In this document: one piece after another, positions 24,450 through 32,125 of the stretch
How positions within the stretch are numbered: the first letter of the stretch is position 1
Layout: each line of letters begins with the position of its first letter
From: Terriglobales bacterium
GTDB taxonomy: Bacteria; Acidobacteriota; Terriglobia; Terriglobales; Acidobacteriaceae
Direction: 5' to 3'
Length of the DNA: 37,172 nucleotides
Assembly: GCA_035487355.1 (NCBI GenBank)
Contig: DATHMF010000106.1
Location: 1 to 37,172, forward strand
Made by a program: the position numbers and the translations under genes
The notes under the pieces: generated by a model
The model's input: the letters and a program-made list of their open reading frames with translations, nothing else
Told to the model about the DNA's origin: nothing
Database searches by the model: none

Positions 24450-25289
24450 ATGAAAATCGTCCACTCTATCGAGGAGATGCGCGCCCTCTGCCGTGCTGCC
24501 AAAAGCAACGGACAGCGGCTCGGATTTGTGCCCACCATGGGCGCGCTGCACGCGGGACATCTTGCCCTGGTGCGTACCTCGCTGGCACAGTGCAAGACGA
24601 CGGCGGTTTCCATCTTTGTGAACCCTACTCAGTTCGGCCCCAACGAGGACTTCGCCAAGTATCCACGCACCCTGGAGCGCGATCAGAAGATGCTGGAGGC
24701 GGAGGGAGTTTCGCTATTGTTCACCCCGACGGTGGAAGAGATTTATCCCAAAGGCGCCAGCACCTTTGTAACGGTAGAAGGCTTAAGCGAGAGGCTTTGC
24801 GGAGGTACGCGCCCCGGCCACTTCCGCGGAGTTGCCACCGTGGTCTCCAAACTGTTCCACATCGTTGAACCCGACGTTGCCTACTTCGGACAAAAAGATG
24901 CTGCCCAGGTCGCCATCATCCGCAAGATGGTGCGCGATCTGGCGTTTGCGCTGGAAATTGCGGTCGTGCCCATCGTCCGCGAGCCCGATGGCCTGGCCCT
25001 GAGTTCACGCAACGCCTACTTGACTCCCAGCGAACGCAAGCAGGCGTTGGTTTTGTATCGGGCACTCTGCCGTGTGCAGACATTGGCTGACAAAGGCGAG
25101 CGCAACTCCCGCAAACTGATAGAAGCGGCCCAGGATATTTTTCGGGAAGAGCCTGGAGTGCGGCTGGACTACGTGGAAATTGTGAATCAAGAAACGCTTG
25201 ATCCTGTCAGCGATGTTTCTCAAGGTGCGCTGGTGGCAGTGGCGGCGTTTGTGGGGACTACGCGGCTGATTGATAACATTGTGTTGTAA
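24450..25289 (+). CDS. panC: Pantothenate synthetase PanC
   Basis: 279 residues, usual length. The nucleotide-binding motif FVPTMGALHAGHLAL (HAGH at 34-37), the pantoate site SIFVNPTQFGPNEDFAKYPRT, FRGVATVVSKLFHIVEPDVAYFGQKDAAQ and the KMSKS-like LSSRNAYL are present. It joins pantoate to beta-alanine with ATP. The leader before the ATG contains a hairpin and T-tract, and no good ribosome site is visible. panD is not in the window. Confidence 0.97.
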   Translation: MKIVHSIEEMRALCRAAKSNGQRLGFVPTMGALHAGHLALVRTSLAQCKTTAVSIFVNPTQFGPNEDFAKYPRTLERDQKMLEAEGVSLLFTPTVEEIYPKGASTFVTVEGLSERLCGGTRPGHFRGVATVVSKLFHIVEPDVAYFGQKDAAQVAIIRKMVRDLAFALEIAVVPIVREPDGLALSSRNAYLTPSERKQALVLYRALCRVQTLADKGERNSRKLIEAAQDIFREEPGVRLDYVEIVNQETLDPVSDVSQGALVAVAAFVGTTRLIDNIVL

Positions 25290-25354
25290 GACCCTGCTAT
25301 CCTTAGGGTGCTATCTTAAGTTTGACTGCAGGATAGTAAAAACCTCGCTCCTCC

Positions 25355-26014
25355 ATGAACCGCCCAAAGAGCAAGACAAGAAAGCCTCACGAGCTGACTG
25401 CGTTGGCAGTCAAGGGCTGCCTCATTGCGAAAGACGCTGCTTACAACATCAGCGACCTGATCACAACCCGGTCAGCGATAGCCGCACTGGCGGTCAAAGA
25501 CTGCGAAAAAGAGCTGGACCAGATTGAACGGCAGATTGATGAGAGGCTGCCGCAGGCCATCACGCAGGTATCAGAAGATATGGCCCGCGAACTCTTGGCA
25601 TGTCTTAAGTTCATCACCGACTTGGAACGCATCGGGGATCTTCTCTACTATGTGGCGCAGCGCGTGCAGGTGTTGCAGGGTTTACATAAGAAAGACACGC
25701 AGCCCATGGCAGAGATGGCCCTGGTCCTGCAGAAGATGCTGGAAAAGGTGCATGAAGGTTTTATGGCGCGGGACCTGGGGATGGCAAGCGATGTGCTCAG
25801 CATGGATAGCAAGCTCGACCAATTGCGGCAATCTCTGTTTCAACGTCATTTGGAACAGCAGCGCAACGGCGCCGATGTCATAAGCATTCTCCTCATCGCG
25901 CAGGCATTGGAGCGCGCAGGAGACCACACCAAGAACCTTGCCGAAGAGCTCTTCAACCTGGTGCAGCGTCATAGCCTGCGCCACCAACCCAAGAGACCCC
26001 GAAGCCAGAGCTGA
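25355..26014 (+). CDS. PhoU-like phosphate signalling regulator
   Basis: 219 residues, all helical. The two PhoU repeats are recognisable from (E/D)LLACLKFITDLERIGDLLYYVAQRV and ISILLIAQALERAGDHTKNLAEELFNL, whose ExxxD-type residues bind metal in the family. PhoU modulates Pst phosphate uptake and PhoR signalling. No pst genes are adjacent, so it could be a Pst-independent paralogue. The basic N- and C-terminal tails (NRPKSKTRKP and RHQPKRPRSQS) are unusual. It lies 65 bp after panC; whether they share a transcript is unclear. Confidence 0.85.
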   Translation: MNRPKSKTRKPHELTALAVKGCLIAKDAAYNISDLITTRSAIAALAVKDCEKELDQIERQIDERLPQAITQVSEDMARELLACLKFITDLERIGDLLYYVAQRVQVLQGLHKKDTQPMAEMALVLQKMLEKVHEGFMARDLGMASDVLSMDSKLDQLRQSLFQRHLEQQRNGADVISILLIAQALERAGDHTKNLAEELFNLVQRHSLRHQPKRPRSQS

Positions 26015-26106
26015 AAGTGAACTTTGGCAGAAGCCGTGCCCCTTCAAAATCATTTATGAGATAGCGTCTGGTTCGTTTAACCCTAACGCAATCATCGGAG
26101 AGCTCA

Positions 26107-26541
26107 TCAGCCAATGTCAACATCATCCGGATACGGAGTTCCTGTGCCTGTTTCGCACAACGATTTCAGGCCGAGAAGATAAGTTGCCCATTTGGTGCTG
26201 CAGAAGTGCATGAATTCCACCTGTTCTTTCCAGCCACGTTGGGCAAAGAGAACGATGGTGAGACCGCCCTCCTGTTTCAAGTCAAAGGTCAGCTCGGTGC
26301 CGATCCATTCCTTGGCGCCATTGACACACTGCCATTTGACGCGTTGGCCGGGCGCGAGTTCCACGACCTTCATGTCATTAAATCCTTTGTCGCCGAAGCG
26401 AAACTGATTGACAGCCCCCACCGCAGGAGAGGCCTTGGTATTTCTGGTCCACCAGCCAGCCAGGCCTTCCTGCTCTGTGAGCGCCTCATAGACTTTGTCA
26501 GGTGACGCCTTAATTCCAACCCGGTGCAAGATATCGGGCAT
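26107..26541 (-). CDS. SRPBCC (AHSA1-like) protein
   Basis: 144 residues. The pattern HRVGIKASPDKVYEALTEQEGLAGWWT ... FRFGDKGFNDMKVVELAPGQRVKWQC ... TELTFDLKQEGG is the START/Bet v1-like fold of AHSA1-type proteins. AAAGGAG lies 9 nt before the ATG. It is 67 bp downstream of a second SRPBCC gene that follows arsR, and is probably the third gene of that operon. Members often bind small hydrophobic ligands; nothing specific is visible here. Confidence 0.85.
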   Translation of the reverse strand: MPDILHRVGIKASPDKVYEALTEQEGLAGWWTRNTKASPAVGAVNQFRFGDKGFNDMKVVELAPGQRVKWQCVNGAKEWIGTELTFDLKQEGGLTIVLFAQRGWKEQVEFMHFCSTKWATYLLGLKSLCETGTGTPYPDDVDIG

Positions 26542-26608
26542 TTTCGATAACTCCTTTCCTTGTCACATAGGGTTTCCCATAATGGAAACTTCTGGCAACA
26601 GTCTCCTG

Positions 26609-27076
26609 TTAGGACTTGCTCCTTCCGCCTGGCGGAATTGCTAGTACTTTCCCGGTCTCGAGCAGGGTCTTCAGGTTCGAGAGAACGCCAGGCCAGCCTC
26701 GTGTAATACCAATGAGCATCTCAGAGCCCGGCTCTAACTCATCGTGAGTCACGGTAAGGCGAACGCAGTCAGCAAGCGGCTCAAGCTCGAAGGTAACCCG
26801 GGAGTGCTTCGCCTCATTGGCGGCATCGGCGGGGTACGCCCACGTAAGGACTAAGCGACGTGGCGGCTTGCTCTCGACTACCTTGCCCACGATATCAACG
26901 CGAGCCGGGTCGTCGTAGTCCTGATGTTTCCACGCCGAACCCACCTTCCAGTCAGAGGCGTTCCGATGATTCCACCAATATTTCTTGGTGACCTCAGCGT
27001 CAATTAATGCGTGCCAAAGTTTTTCTGGTGTGGTGGCAATGTAAGTCACGTATACAAATTGCGGTTTATTGCTCAT
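26609..27076 (-). CDS. SRPBCC (AHSA1-like) protein overlapping arsR
   Basis: 155 residues from the ATG at 27076. Its first codons lie inside the end of the ArsR gene, whose TAA is 11 nt into this gene, so translation is coupled. The fold pattern is FVYVTYIATTPEKLWHALIDAEVTKKYWW ... PPRRLVLTW ... SRVTFELEPLADCVRLTVTHDEL. The ArsR-plus-SRPBCC pairing is widespread, but the ligand is generally unknown. Confidence 0.88.
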   Translation of the reverse strand: MSNKPQFVYVTYIATTPEKLWHALIDAEVTKKYWWNHRNASDWKVGSAWKHQDYDDPARVDIVGKVVESKPPRRLVLTWAYPADAANEAKHSRVTFELEPLADCVRLTVTHDELEPGSEMLIGITRGWPGVLSNLKTLLETGKVLAIPPGGRSKS

Positions 27077-27383
27077 GATCTGCTTCCAATCCTTTCTTGA
27101 GGTCGTGCAGCGCACGCAGGCGCTGACGTTCGTATTTTCCAATCCAACGCTCATAGATCTCGTGAATCGGCATGGGATTGAGGTAGTGCAGCTTCTCGCG
27201 CCCACGCCAAACGGTGGCGACGAGATTCGCCTTTTCCAGCAGCGCCAGGTGCTTGGTGACCGCTTGGCGGGTCATGTCGAGGTGTTCACACAGCTCCCCC
27301 AAGATTTGCCCATTTTTTTCGCGAAGCTGGTCAAGTAACTGTCTGCGGCTGGGGTCAGCGAGCGCTTTGAACACCGCATCCAC
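27066..27383 (-). CDS. ArsR-family transcriptional repressor
   Basis: 105 residues from the GTG at 27383 (GTG read as Met: MDAVFKALADPSRRQLLD), which is where the family normally starts. A TTG at 27401 would add six residues that overlap the promoter -10 region. A winged helix with recognition helix MTRQAVTKHLALLEKANLV is clear. No CxC metal-binding motif is seen, so it is not a classic metal sensor. The -10 box TATTAT ends 7 nt before this GTG and no Shine-Dalgarno exists, so the mRNA is predicted to be leaderless. The gene overlaps the SRPBCC gene at 27076 by 11 bp. Confidence 0.88.
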   Translation of the reverse strand: MDAVFKALADPSRRQLLDQLREKNGQILGELCEHLDMTRQAVTKHLALLEKANLVATVWRGREKLHYLNPMPIHEIYERWIGKYERQRLRALHDLKKGLEADHEQ

Positions 27384-27390
27384 GGAAGGA

Positions 27391-27420
27391 ATAATATGCA
27401 ACCAAATGGTTGCATGTCAA
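27391..27420 (-). promoter_or_regulatory. arsR promoter with operator in the spacer
   Basis: On the minus strand TTGACA (27420-27415) and TATTAT (27396-27391) are separated by 18 bp, a near-consensus sigma70 promoter. The spacer is occupied by an inverted repeat, ATGCAACCA-AA-TGGTTGCAT on the plus strand (27396-27415), with 9-bp perfect arms. This is a likely ArsR operator that would block RNA polymerase. The -35 box also contains the TGA stop of the DNA glycosylase gene. Confidence 0.82.
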
Positions 27421-28112
27421 GAGGCAGGATTATTTTTTTTCAGCGCAGAAACAAACAGGTTCCCCGCAATGTAGTAGCGCAAAGGAAGACCGGCAGATTT
27501 GGTGATGCCAATGCGCGGCGTGATGACTGTTTCTTTCACTTTGTATCCGTCATCGGCGATCCAGAGACCGGAATCGGGCGAGGTCATATCGAGATCGTTG
27601 TCGCGCTCGCGGGTGATCTCCAGCGCCTGACATAGACGCGCCGGGCCGCTGCAGAGCAGGTGAGCATCATATGCTGTTCCGGCAGCGGTCATGCCGCGAG
27701 TTCTTGCCATGGCAGCCAGGCCGGTGAGTGGCTCCAGTGCGCGGACGAGTAGGCATCCCGCTTGCCCTTCCGGCATGCAGGAAATATTCAGGCAATAATG
27801 AAGCCCATAATTCAAATAAACGTAAGCACGTCCGGGCGGACCGAAGATTACAGAAGTTCGCCGGGTAAGACCCGCGGCGGCGTGAGCAGCGCGATCACCC
27901 GTTCCCAAATAGGCTTCCAACTCAACAATACGTCCGGCACGCAGTGAGCGCCCTCTTTTCCGCAGGAGCACCTTGCCCAGCAATTGCGGTGCAATTTCTC
28001 TAGGGTCGGGTATGTAAAATTGGGCTGGAAGCGCACGCAGCCCCGCTAAGTCCAACATTTTATTGGGATAATTTGGTACATTGCGTGCTGTGTTAGTACT
28101 AGGGTTCAACAT
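27417..28112 (-). CDS. 3-methyladenine DNA glycosylase (AAG/MPG family)
   Basis: 231 residues if started at 28112; an ATG at 28058 (MLDLAGLRALP) is equally possible and gives the more usual length of about 213. Neither has a Shine-Dalgarno. Family segments: APQLLGKVLLRK, the catalytic Glu in RIVELEAYLGTGDRAAHA, the GPPGRAYVYLNYGLHYCLNI strand with the DNA-intercalating Tyr, and ALEPLTG. It removes alkylated purines in base excision repair. Its stop codon lies in the -35 box of the arsR promoter, so passing transcription from this gene would enter the arsR operon. Confidence 0.93.
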   Translation of the reverse strand: MLNPSTNTARNVPNYPNKMLDLAGLRALPAQFYIPDPREIAPQLLGKVLLRKRGRSLRAGRIVELEAYLGTGDRAAHAAAGLTRRTSVIFGPPGRAYVYLNYGLHYCLNISCMPEGQAGCLLVRALEPLTGLAAMARTRGMTAAGTAYDAHLLCSGPARLCQALEITRERDNDLDMTSPDSGLWIADDGYKVKETVITPRIGITKSAGLPLRYYIAGNLFVSALKKNNPAS

Positions 28113-28196
28113 CTCAAAATTTAAAGTGATAACGCTATCGTTCCGGGTTCTAATAGCAGTTTAACGGAAACGTTTCGATACCGAGAGGAGCATTGT

Positions 28197-28748
28197 ATGA
28201 AAGCAACTCGCATTTTACAGGTCTTAATAGTATTGCTGGCGCTCGCCGCCGTAGCCATGGCTGGCACGATTCCCGCAGGGACGTTTGTTACCGTGCGCAC
28301 TTACAGCACGCTGAAATCGGGGACAAACCACAGCGGCCAGGGCTGGTCAGGCACGCTGGTCAATGACCTGGTCGTAAACGGTAACCAGACCGTGGCCCAT
28401 GCTGGGGACCCGGTCAAGGGCATTATTTCCTACGCCAAAGACAGCGGACGGCTGCACAACCCAGGTATTTTGAGCCTGCGTCTGACTTCGGTTAACGGCA
28501 TCTCTGTGAGCAGCAGCACGCGTTCGTTCAAAGGTAAAGGCCACACCACCAGCAACGCCACCAAGATTGGCGGAGGCGCGGGCGCAGGCGCTCTGATTGG
28601 CGCTCTGGCGGGCGGCGGTAAGGGCGCTCTTATCGGAGCCGGCGCGGGCGCAGCGGCCGGCACAGGACTCGCCCTGGCCACTGGCAAACAGCAGGTCACA
28701 GTGCCGGCGGAAAGTGTGCTCAGCTTCAAAATTATCAGCAGCCACTAG
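28197..28748 (+). CDS. Exported glycine-zipper protein
   Basis: 183 residues with a signal peptide (MKATRILQVLIVLLALAAVAMA). GAGAGGAG lies 6 nt before the ATG. Residues about 120-160 are a Gly/Ala-rich zipper (KIGGGAGAGALIGALAGGGK followed by GALIGAGAGAAAG), which can form a membrane hairpin. Before it, an IPAGTFVTVRTYSTLKSGTN-like segment resembles the beta-rich part of a second protein in the window at 36236. Likely an envelope protein of unknown role. A terminator follows. Confidence 0.8.
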   Translation: MKATRILQVLIVLLALAAVAMAGTIPAGTFVTVRTYSTLKSGTNHSGQGWSGTLVNDLVVNGNQTVAHAGDPVKGIISYAKDSGRLHNPGILSLRLTSVNGISVSSSTRSFKGKGHTTSNATKIGGGAGAGALIGALAGGGKGALIGAGAGAAAGTGLALATGKQQVTVPAESVLSFKIISSH

Positions 28749-28770
28749 GTCAAGCCTTTAGAAGCAACAC

Positions 28771-28797
28771 AAGTTAGAAACAGAAGTTAGAAGTTAA
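28771..28797 (+). repeat. Heptamer-like repeat AAGTTAG
   Basis: AAGTTAG at 28771-28777 and 28784-28790, then AAGTTAA at 28791-28797, with a 6-nt spacer between the first two. It starts 23 nt after the TAG and sits just before a terminator. It is a looser member of the family. Confidence 0.6.
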
Positions 28798-28800
28798 GAC

Positions 28801-28838
28801 GAGCGGTAACATTAGATTTGTTACCGCTCTTTGTTTTT
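28801..28838 (+). terminator. Rho-independent terminator after the glycine-zipper gene
   Basis: An 11-bp perfect stem (GAGCGGTAACA at 28801-28811 with its complement at 28819-28829), a 7-nt loop and a TTTGTTTTT tail. Confidence 0.9.
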
Positions 28839-28906
28839 AAATATTGTTTGCCGCTTTTTTGTTTTACTCTGACCGCTGCATTACATCTTAAAATTGCAAA
28901 TACTTC

Positions 28907-29356
28907 ATGCGTGCCGTTATCCAACGTGTTAGCCGCGCCAGTGTCAGCGTAGATGGCAAGATTGTGGGCCAGATTGGCCAGGGATTGCTGGTGCTGCTGG
29001 GTGTCTCCCGCAGCGACACCGAATCCGGCGCTGATTATTTAGCCGAAAAGATTGCCGGGTTGCGTATTTTTGAGGACTCAGCCGGCAAGATGAACCTTTC
29101 ACTTGCCGAGATAAAAGGATCGATGCTGCTGGTCTCGCAATTTACTCTCTATGGCGATGTGCGGCGAGGCAAGCGGCCATCTTTCGACGCAGCCGCGCCT
29201 CCGGAGCAGGCGCGTAAGCTTTACGAATACATGATCGAGCGCCTGCGCGCTTTGGGCATTTCCTGCCAAACTGGCGTCTTCCAGGCGATGATGCAGGTTG
29301 AACTGGTGAACGATGGTCCGGTGACTATTCTGTTGGACTCGGAGAAGGGATTTTAA
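28907..29356 (+). CDS. dtd: D-aminoacyl-tRNA deacylase Dtd
   Basis: 149 residues, usual length. The starting MRAVIQRVSRASVSVDG, the SQFTLYGDVRRGKRPSF segment with the SQxT motif and the NDGPVTILLDS end with the GP motif are diagnostic. It frees tRNAs from D-amino acids and glycine mischarged on tRNA-Ala. No Shine-Dalgarno lies before the ATG. It is downstream of a terminator, so it should have its own promoter, though none is clear. Confidence 0.97.
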   Translation: MRAVIQRVSRASVSVDGKIVGQIGQGLLVLLGVSRSDTESGADYLAEKIAGLRIFEDSAGKMNLSLAEIKGSMLLVSQFTLYGDVRRGKRPSFDAAAPPEQARKLYEYMIERLRALGISCQTGVFQAMMQVELVNDGPVTILLDSEKGF

Positions 29357-29434
29357 CCCGAGACAAGCGACAATTAACGATCAGGGAACGATCTGGGTCT
29401 GTGGATAATGCAACTCTCATCCTTTAGTAAGAAG

Positions 29435-31081
29435 TCACTTCCCCGCACCTTGCTTGTTCACCCACACGGAGATGATCTGAATGACCTCAGACGGAATGTT
29501 CCCCTGGCGGCCATATTCTGCGCCCGTGGAATCTCCTTCGACCGGCAGGAACAGGTGGTTGAGGTTCGGAAACCAGTGGACTTCACTCAACTCCGGGGGC
29601 TTGCTCCCGAGTGCCTGCACAGCCAGGTCGTAATCGGTCTTGCGCACCTGGATATCTTTTCCTCCCTGCAGAAGGAGTACCGGAGCCTGCAGCTTCTTCA
29701 GGTCGGCAAGCGGGTCGCGGCTGAACAAGTCGCGCCAATAGTGCACAGGTGCGTAGAAAACAATCTCCCCGTCGCCGGCCTCGCCGGAACGCACCCGCTC
29801 AAATTGTTTTTTTAACTTGTCCGTTTCGGTGGCGATCTCCTGCTCTGACTGTCCCGCCTGCTTGAGTTGAAAGGTAATCTGCTCCTCGATGATCTGGTCC
29901 AGAGGACGCTCCGCAGCAGCCATCATGATGGCGCCGGTGGCCTGTGCCCGCTGGGCGATCGCCGGCGCAAACATCGCCCCCTGGCTGTGGCCAAGCACGA
30001 ACACCCGCTTTGCGTCGGCCTCGGGCAGCGTGCGTGCAAACTCGAGTGCGGCAACCGCGTCGGCGAGGGTCTCGTCTTCGATGGTCATCGTCTTGAGGTC
30101 AAGCTGGCTCTTGAAGGCAAAGGTCCGCTTGTCGTAGCGCAGTGTGGCGATGCCGGCCGCCGCCAGCCCTTGTGCCAAATCACGAAAGGGTTTGTTTGGT
30201 CCAATAGTTTCGTCGCGGTCTTGCGGTCCAGAGCCGTGCACCAGGATGACGATCGGCAACTTCTTCCCCGTAGCGTTTGCCGGCAGGCAAAGCGTTGCCG
30301 GGAACTTCAGCGAGCCGCTGGGAAACTCCAGCGTACGCTCGACGAATGCAGCGTCTTTTTTGGGCTCAGCCTTGGGTGCGAGAGCGAACCCCTCACGCAC
30401 CAGTTCAACATTCTGCAATGGGACACTGACTCGCATGAGCCGGTTCGTCCCTGCTTCGGCCCACAACTCCTCCAGCACACCGGGAAGCTCGATCGTGTAC
30501 TTCTTTACAACGATGGGCTTGCCCGTAAGCGTGCCCTGTTCTTCGCCTTCCATCGCAACCTTGCCGGAAGCTGTTTTAAGCACCTGCGGCACCAGGAACG
30601 TCCAGGGAGAGTTGCCAGGCGGTTTGCCGCCTATGCTGTTCAGCACCATCTGGAAGTGCGCGGTGATCAGGTTGTCGAGAACAATCACGTTCGGGTCAAA
30701 TGGCACGGTGCCGGTTCTCTCCTGTCCGCCAGCGCTGGCCTTCATCTGGATCGTCTGCCCATCGCGCCAGGCCTCAACCGACTGCACTCCAGTTGCCCTG
30801 CTGACGTCCAGGCGATAGCGCAGCAGGCTCAAATCGGGCGCCAGTGTCTGCTCCTCGGTGAAGTCCATCGGCTGTCCACCCGCCTCGAGCTGTGACTTGC
30901 CCGTCAGGCGAACGCCTTCAGCGCTCTTGGTGATTGTGTATTCCTCTGTGCCGGTCAATCTGGATCCCACATGGATAAGGAATTTGTTTGTCTCGTTTGT
31001 TTCCTGGGCAGAAAGAGCCAGAAGAAATATGAAAAGAAATGAGAACAATAGGACGGTGGAGAAAACGACTGTCTTGCGCAT
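29435..31081 (-). CDS. Secreted alpha/beta hydrolase
   Basis: 548 residues with a signal peptide (RKTVVFSTVLLFSFLFIFLL, then an Ala-rich site). Residues about 25-235 are a beta-rich N-terminal domain. The hydrolase domain follows: oxyanion segment VILVHGSGPQDRDE, RYDKRTFA, nucleophile elbow VLGHSQGAM (Ser near residue 365), and a late NLNHLF with the catalytic His. This layout is like dienelactone-hydrolase or prolyl-peptidase type exported proteins; the substrate is not evident. It is 46 bp downstream of the SRPBCC gene of the MarR operon. An extended -10 TGTTATACT at 31103-31095 gives it a promoter of its own, with a leader of only about 6 nt and no ribosome site. Confidence 0.88.
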   Translation of the reverse strand: MRKTVVFSTVLLFSFLFIFLLALSAQETNETNKFLIHVGSRLTGTEEYTITKSAEGVRLTGKSQLEAGGQPMDFTEEQTLAPDLSLLRYRLDVSRATGVQSVEAWRDGQTIQMKASAGGQERTGTVPFDPNVIVLDNLITAHFQMVLNSIGGKPPGNSPWTFLVPQVLKTASGKVAMEGEEQGTLTGKPIVVKKYTIELPGVLEELWAEAGTNRLMRVSVPLQNVELVREGFALAPKAEPKKDAAFVERTLEFPSGSLKFPATLCLPANATGKKLPIVILVHGSGPQDRDETIGPNKPFRDLAQGLAAAGIATLRYDKRTFAFKSQLDLKTMTIEDETLADAVAALEFARTLPEADAKRVFVLGHSQGAMFAPAIAQRAQATGAIMMAAAERPLDQIIEEQITFQLKQAGQSEQEIATETDKLKKQFERVRSGEAGDGEIVFYAPVHYWRDLFSRDPLADLKKLQAPVLLLQGGKDIQVRKTDYDLAVQALGSKPPELSEVHWFPNLNHLFLPVEGDSTGAEYGRQGNIPSEVIQIISVWVNKQGAGK

Positions 31082-31094
31082 AGGGCGTCCGAAA

Positions 31095-31103
31095 AGTATA
31101 ACA
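31095..31103 (-). promoter_or_regulatory. Extended -10 promoter of the alpha/beta hydrolase gene
   Basis: On the minus strand TGTTATACT fits the extended -10 pattern TGnTATAAT with one mismatch. It ends 13 nt before the ATG at 31081, predicting a leader of about 5 to 7 nt without Shine-Dalgarno. No good -35 is seen. Confidence 0.5.
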
Positions 31104-31127
31104 AGCCTGCGGCAAAGCCCGGACTGC

Positions 31128-31646
31128 CTACTGCTTGAACTGCGGTTCTTCCCTGAACTTGCGCGCCAAGTCAGTGAGGTAGGTTTCGATTGTGCCTGCC
31201 TGGTTCATAAAACGCGAGACCAGCCGGAATACAGGGTTGTAGACCTCGCCGCGCTCGGTAATTGTTATCGTGCAACCGCCTTCGGCGGGCGTGATTTCGT
31301 AAGTCCAGGCGCCGCCAAAGGGAAGCGTAGGGTCGGCGATACGTGCGACCAGCCGCTTTGGCGGCTGCAATTCCACCATTTCCAGCGGCAGCGATTGACC
31401 ATCTTTGTAAGTCTCGCGCCAGACGGCATGTCCGTTCTGATCAGCCAGCCGCTCCACCTTGACCACGTTGGGACGCCACGCCGGCATGGCTTGAGAGTCC
31501 GTGATTGCCGCCCACACAGCTTCCGGCGATTGCTTCAAACGAAGTGTGCGCGCCACGGTGTGCCCTTTGGGAAGCAGTGACCCGATCACCCAAACGGCCA
31601 GGACCAGCGCAACCAGCGAGATTACTACGATGAGAACCCATTTCAT
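31128..31646 (-). CDS. Membrane-anchored SRPBCC (polyketide-cyclase-like) protein
   Basis: 172 residues. The N-terminus is one hydrophobic helix (about 4-24, VLIVVISLVALVLAVWVIGS), then an SRPBCC domain (ARTLRLKQSPEAVWAAITDSQAMPAWRP ... PPKRLVARIAD ... GGAWTYEITPAEGGCTITITERGEVYNP). The ATG overlaps the TGA of the MarR gene as ATGA, so translation is coupled. The ligand is unknown; the membrane anchor differs from the soluble SRPBCC proteins at 26.1-27.1 kb. Confidence 0.87.
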   Translation of the reverse strand: MKWVLIVVISLVALVLAVWVIGSLLPKGHTVARTLRLKQSPEAVWAAITDSQAMPAWRPNVVKVERLADQNGHAVWRETYKDGQSLPLEMVELQPPKRLVARIADPTLPFGGAWTYEITPAEGGCTITITERGEVYNPVFRLVSRFMNQAGTIETYLTDLARKFREEPQFKQ

Positions 31647-32116
31647 GAGCCACTTCCTTCAGGCTTGATTTGTTTCGAATGGATTTGCTGCACAGCCGCA
31701 GACGCCAGCAGTTCCAATCCCCGCAGCCCCGCTTCGCGGTCCTCGGCAGGCAAACGCGCCAGCAGGTCATGCACGCGTTCGGGATCCAGCACCTTTTCCA
31801 TGGTCTTGATGCGCAGCCCGGCGGGTGTAAGCCGCAGGCAGACGCGCCTGGCGTCCCCCGGATCCTTTTCGCGCACGACGTGGCCGCTGCGAACCAGGCG
31901 GTCCACGGTCAGTGACATGGTTGAAGCCGTTACCCCCATGTGTTTGGCCAGCGTCATCAGGCTAGTTGGCTCCTTATCGTCGAGGTGATCGAGGATGCTC
32001 GCCTGATGCGCGCTCAGTTCTTTGCGAGTTTCAGGGTCGCGTACGTGGCGCACGTGACAGGCGAAAAAAATCTTCGGATAGGACTCGAGAAGCCGCCGAA
32101 CTGCCTGATCTTTCAC
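31643..32116 (-). CDS. MarR-family transcriptional regulator
   Basis: 157 residues from a GTG at 32116 (read as MKDQAVRRLLESYPK). The winged helix is clear: LDDKEPTSLMTLAKHMGVTASTMSLTVDRLVRSGHVVREKDPGDARRV in pieces, with the DPxDxR-type wing. The start has no Shine-Dalgarno; the upstream stretch is pyrimidine-rich. A near-consensus promoter places the expected transcript start within a few nt of the GTG, so the mRNA is probably leaderless. It overlaps the downstream SRPBCC gene by 4 bp (ATGA). A palindrome overlaps the promoter, as expected for autorepression relieved by a small ligand. Confidence 0.9.
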   Translation of the reverse strand: MKDQAVRRLLESYPKIFFACHVRHVRDPETRKELSAHQASILDHLDDKEPTSLMTLAKHMGVTASTMSLTVDRLVRSGHVVREKDPGDARRVCLRLTPAGLRIKTMEKVLDPERVHDLLARLPAEDREAGLRGLELLASAAVQQIHSKQIKPEGSGS

Positions 32117-32125
32117 TGGAGGGAG

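Noticed and set aside
24407..24868. 153-codon plus frame over panC
   Set aside because: Shifted frame of the panC gene.
25297..25336. CTATCCT/AGGATAG inverted repeat between panC and the PhoU-like gene
   Set aside because: A 7-bp arm with a 26-nt loop and no T-tract is not convincing.
26572..26589. GTTTCC-N6-GGAAAC hairpin between the two SRPBCC genes
   Set aside because: Only 6 bp, no T-tract; too weak to call a terminator or operator.
27399..27401. TTG as start of arsR
   Set aside because: It lies upstream of and next to the -10 box, so would not be in the predicted transcript, and adds residues the family lacks.
29867..30895. 342-codon frame antisense to the alpha/beta hydrolase
   Set aside because: The sense strand has the signal peptide and catalytic motifs; the antisense frame has none.
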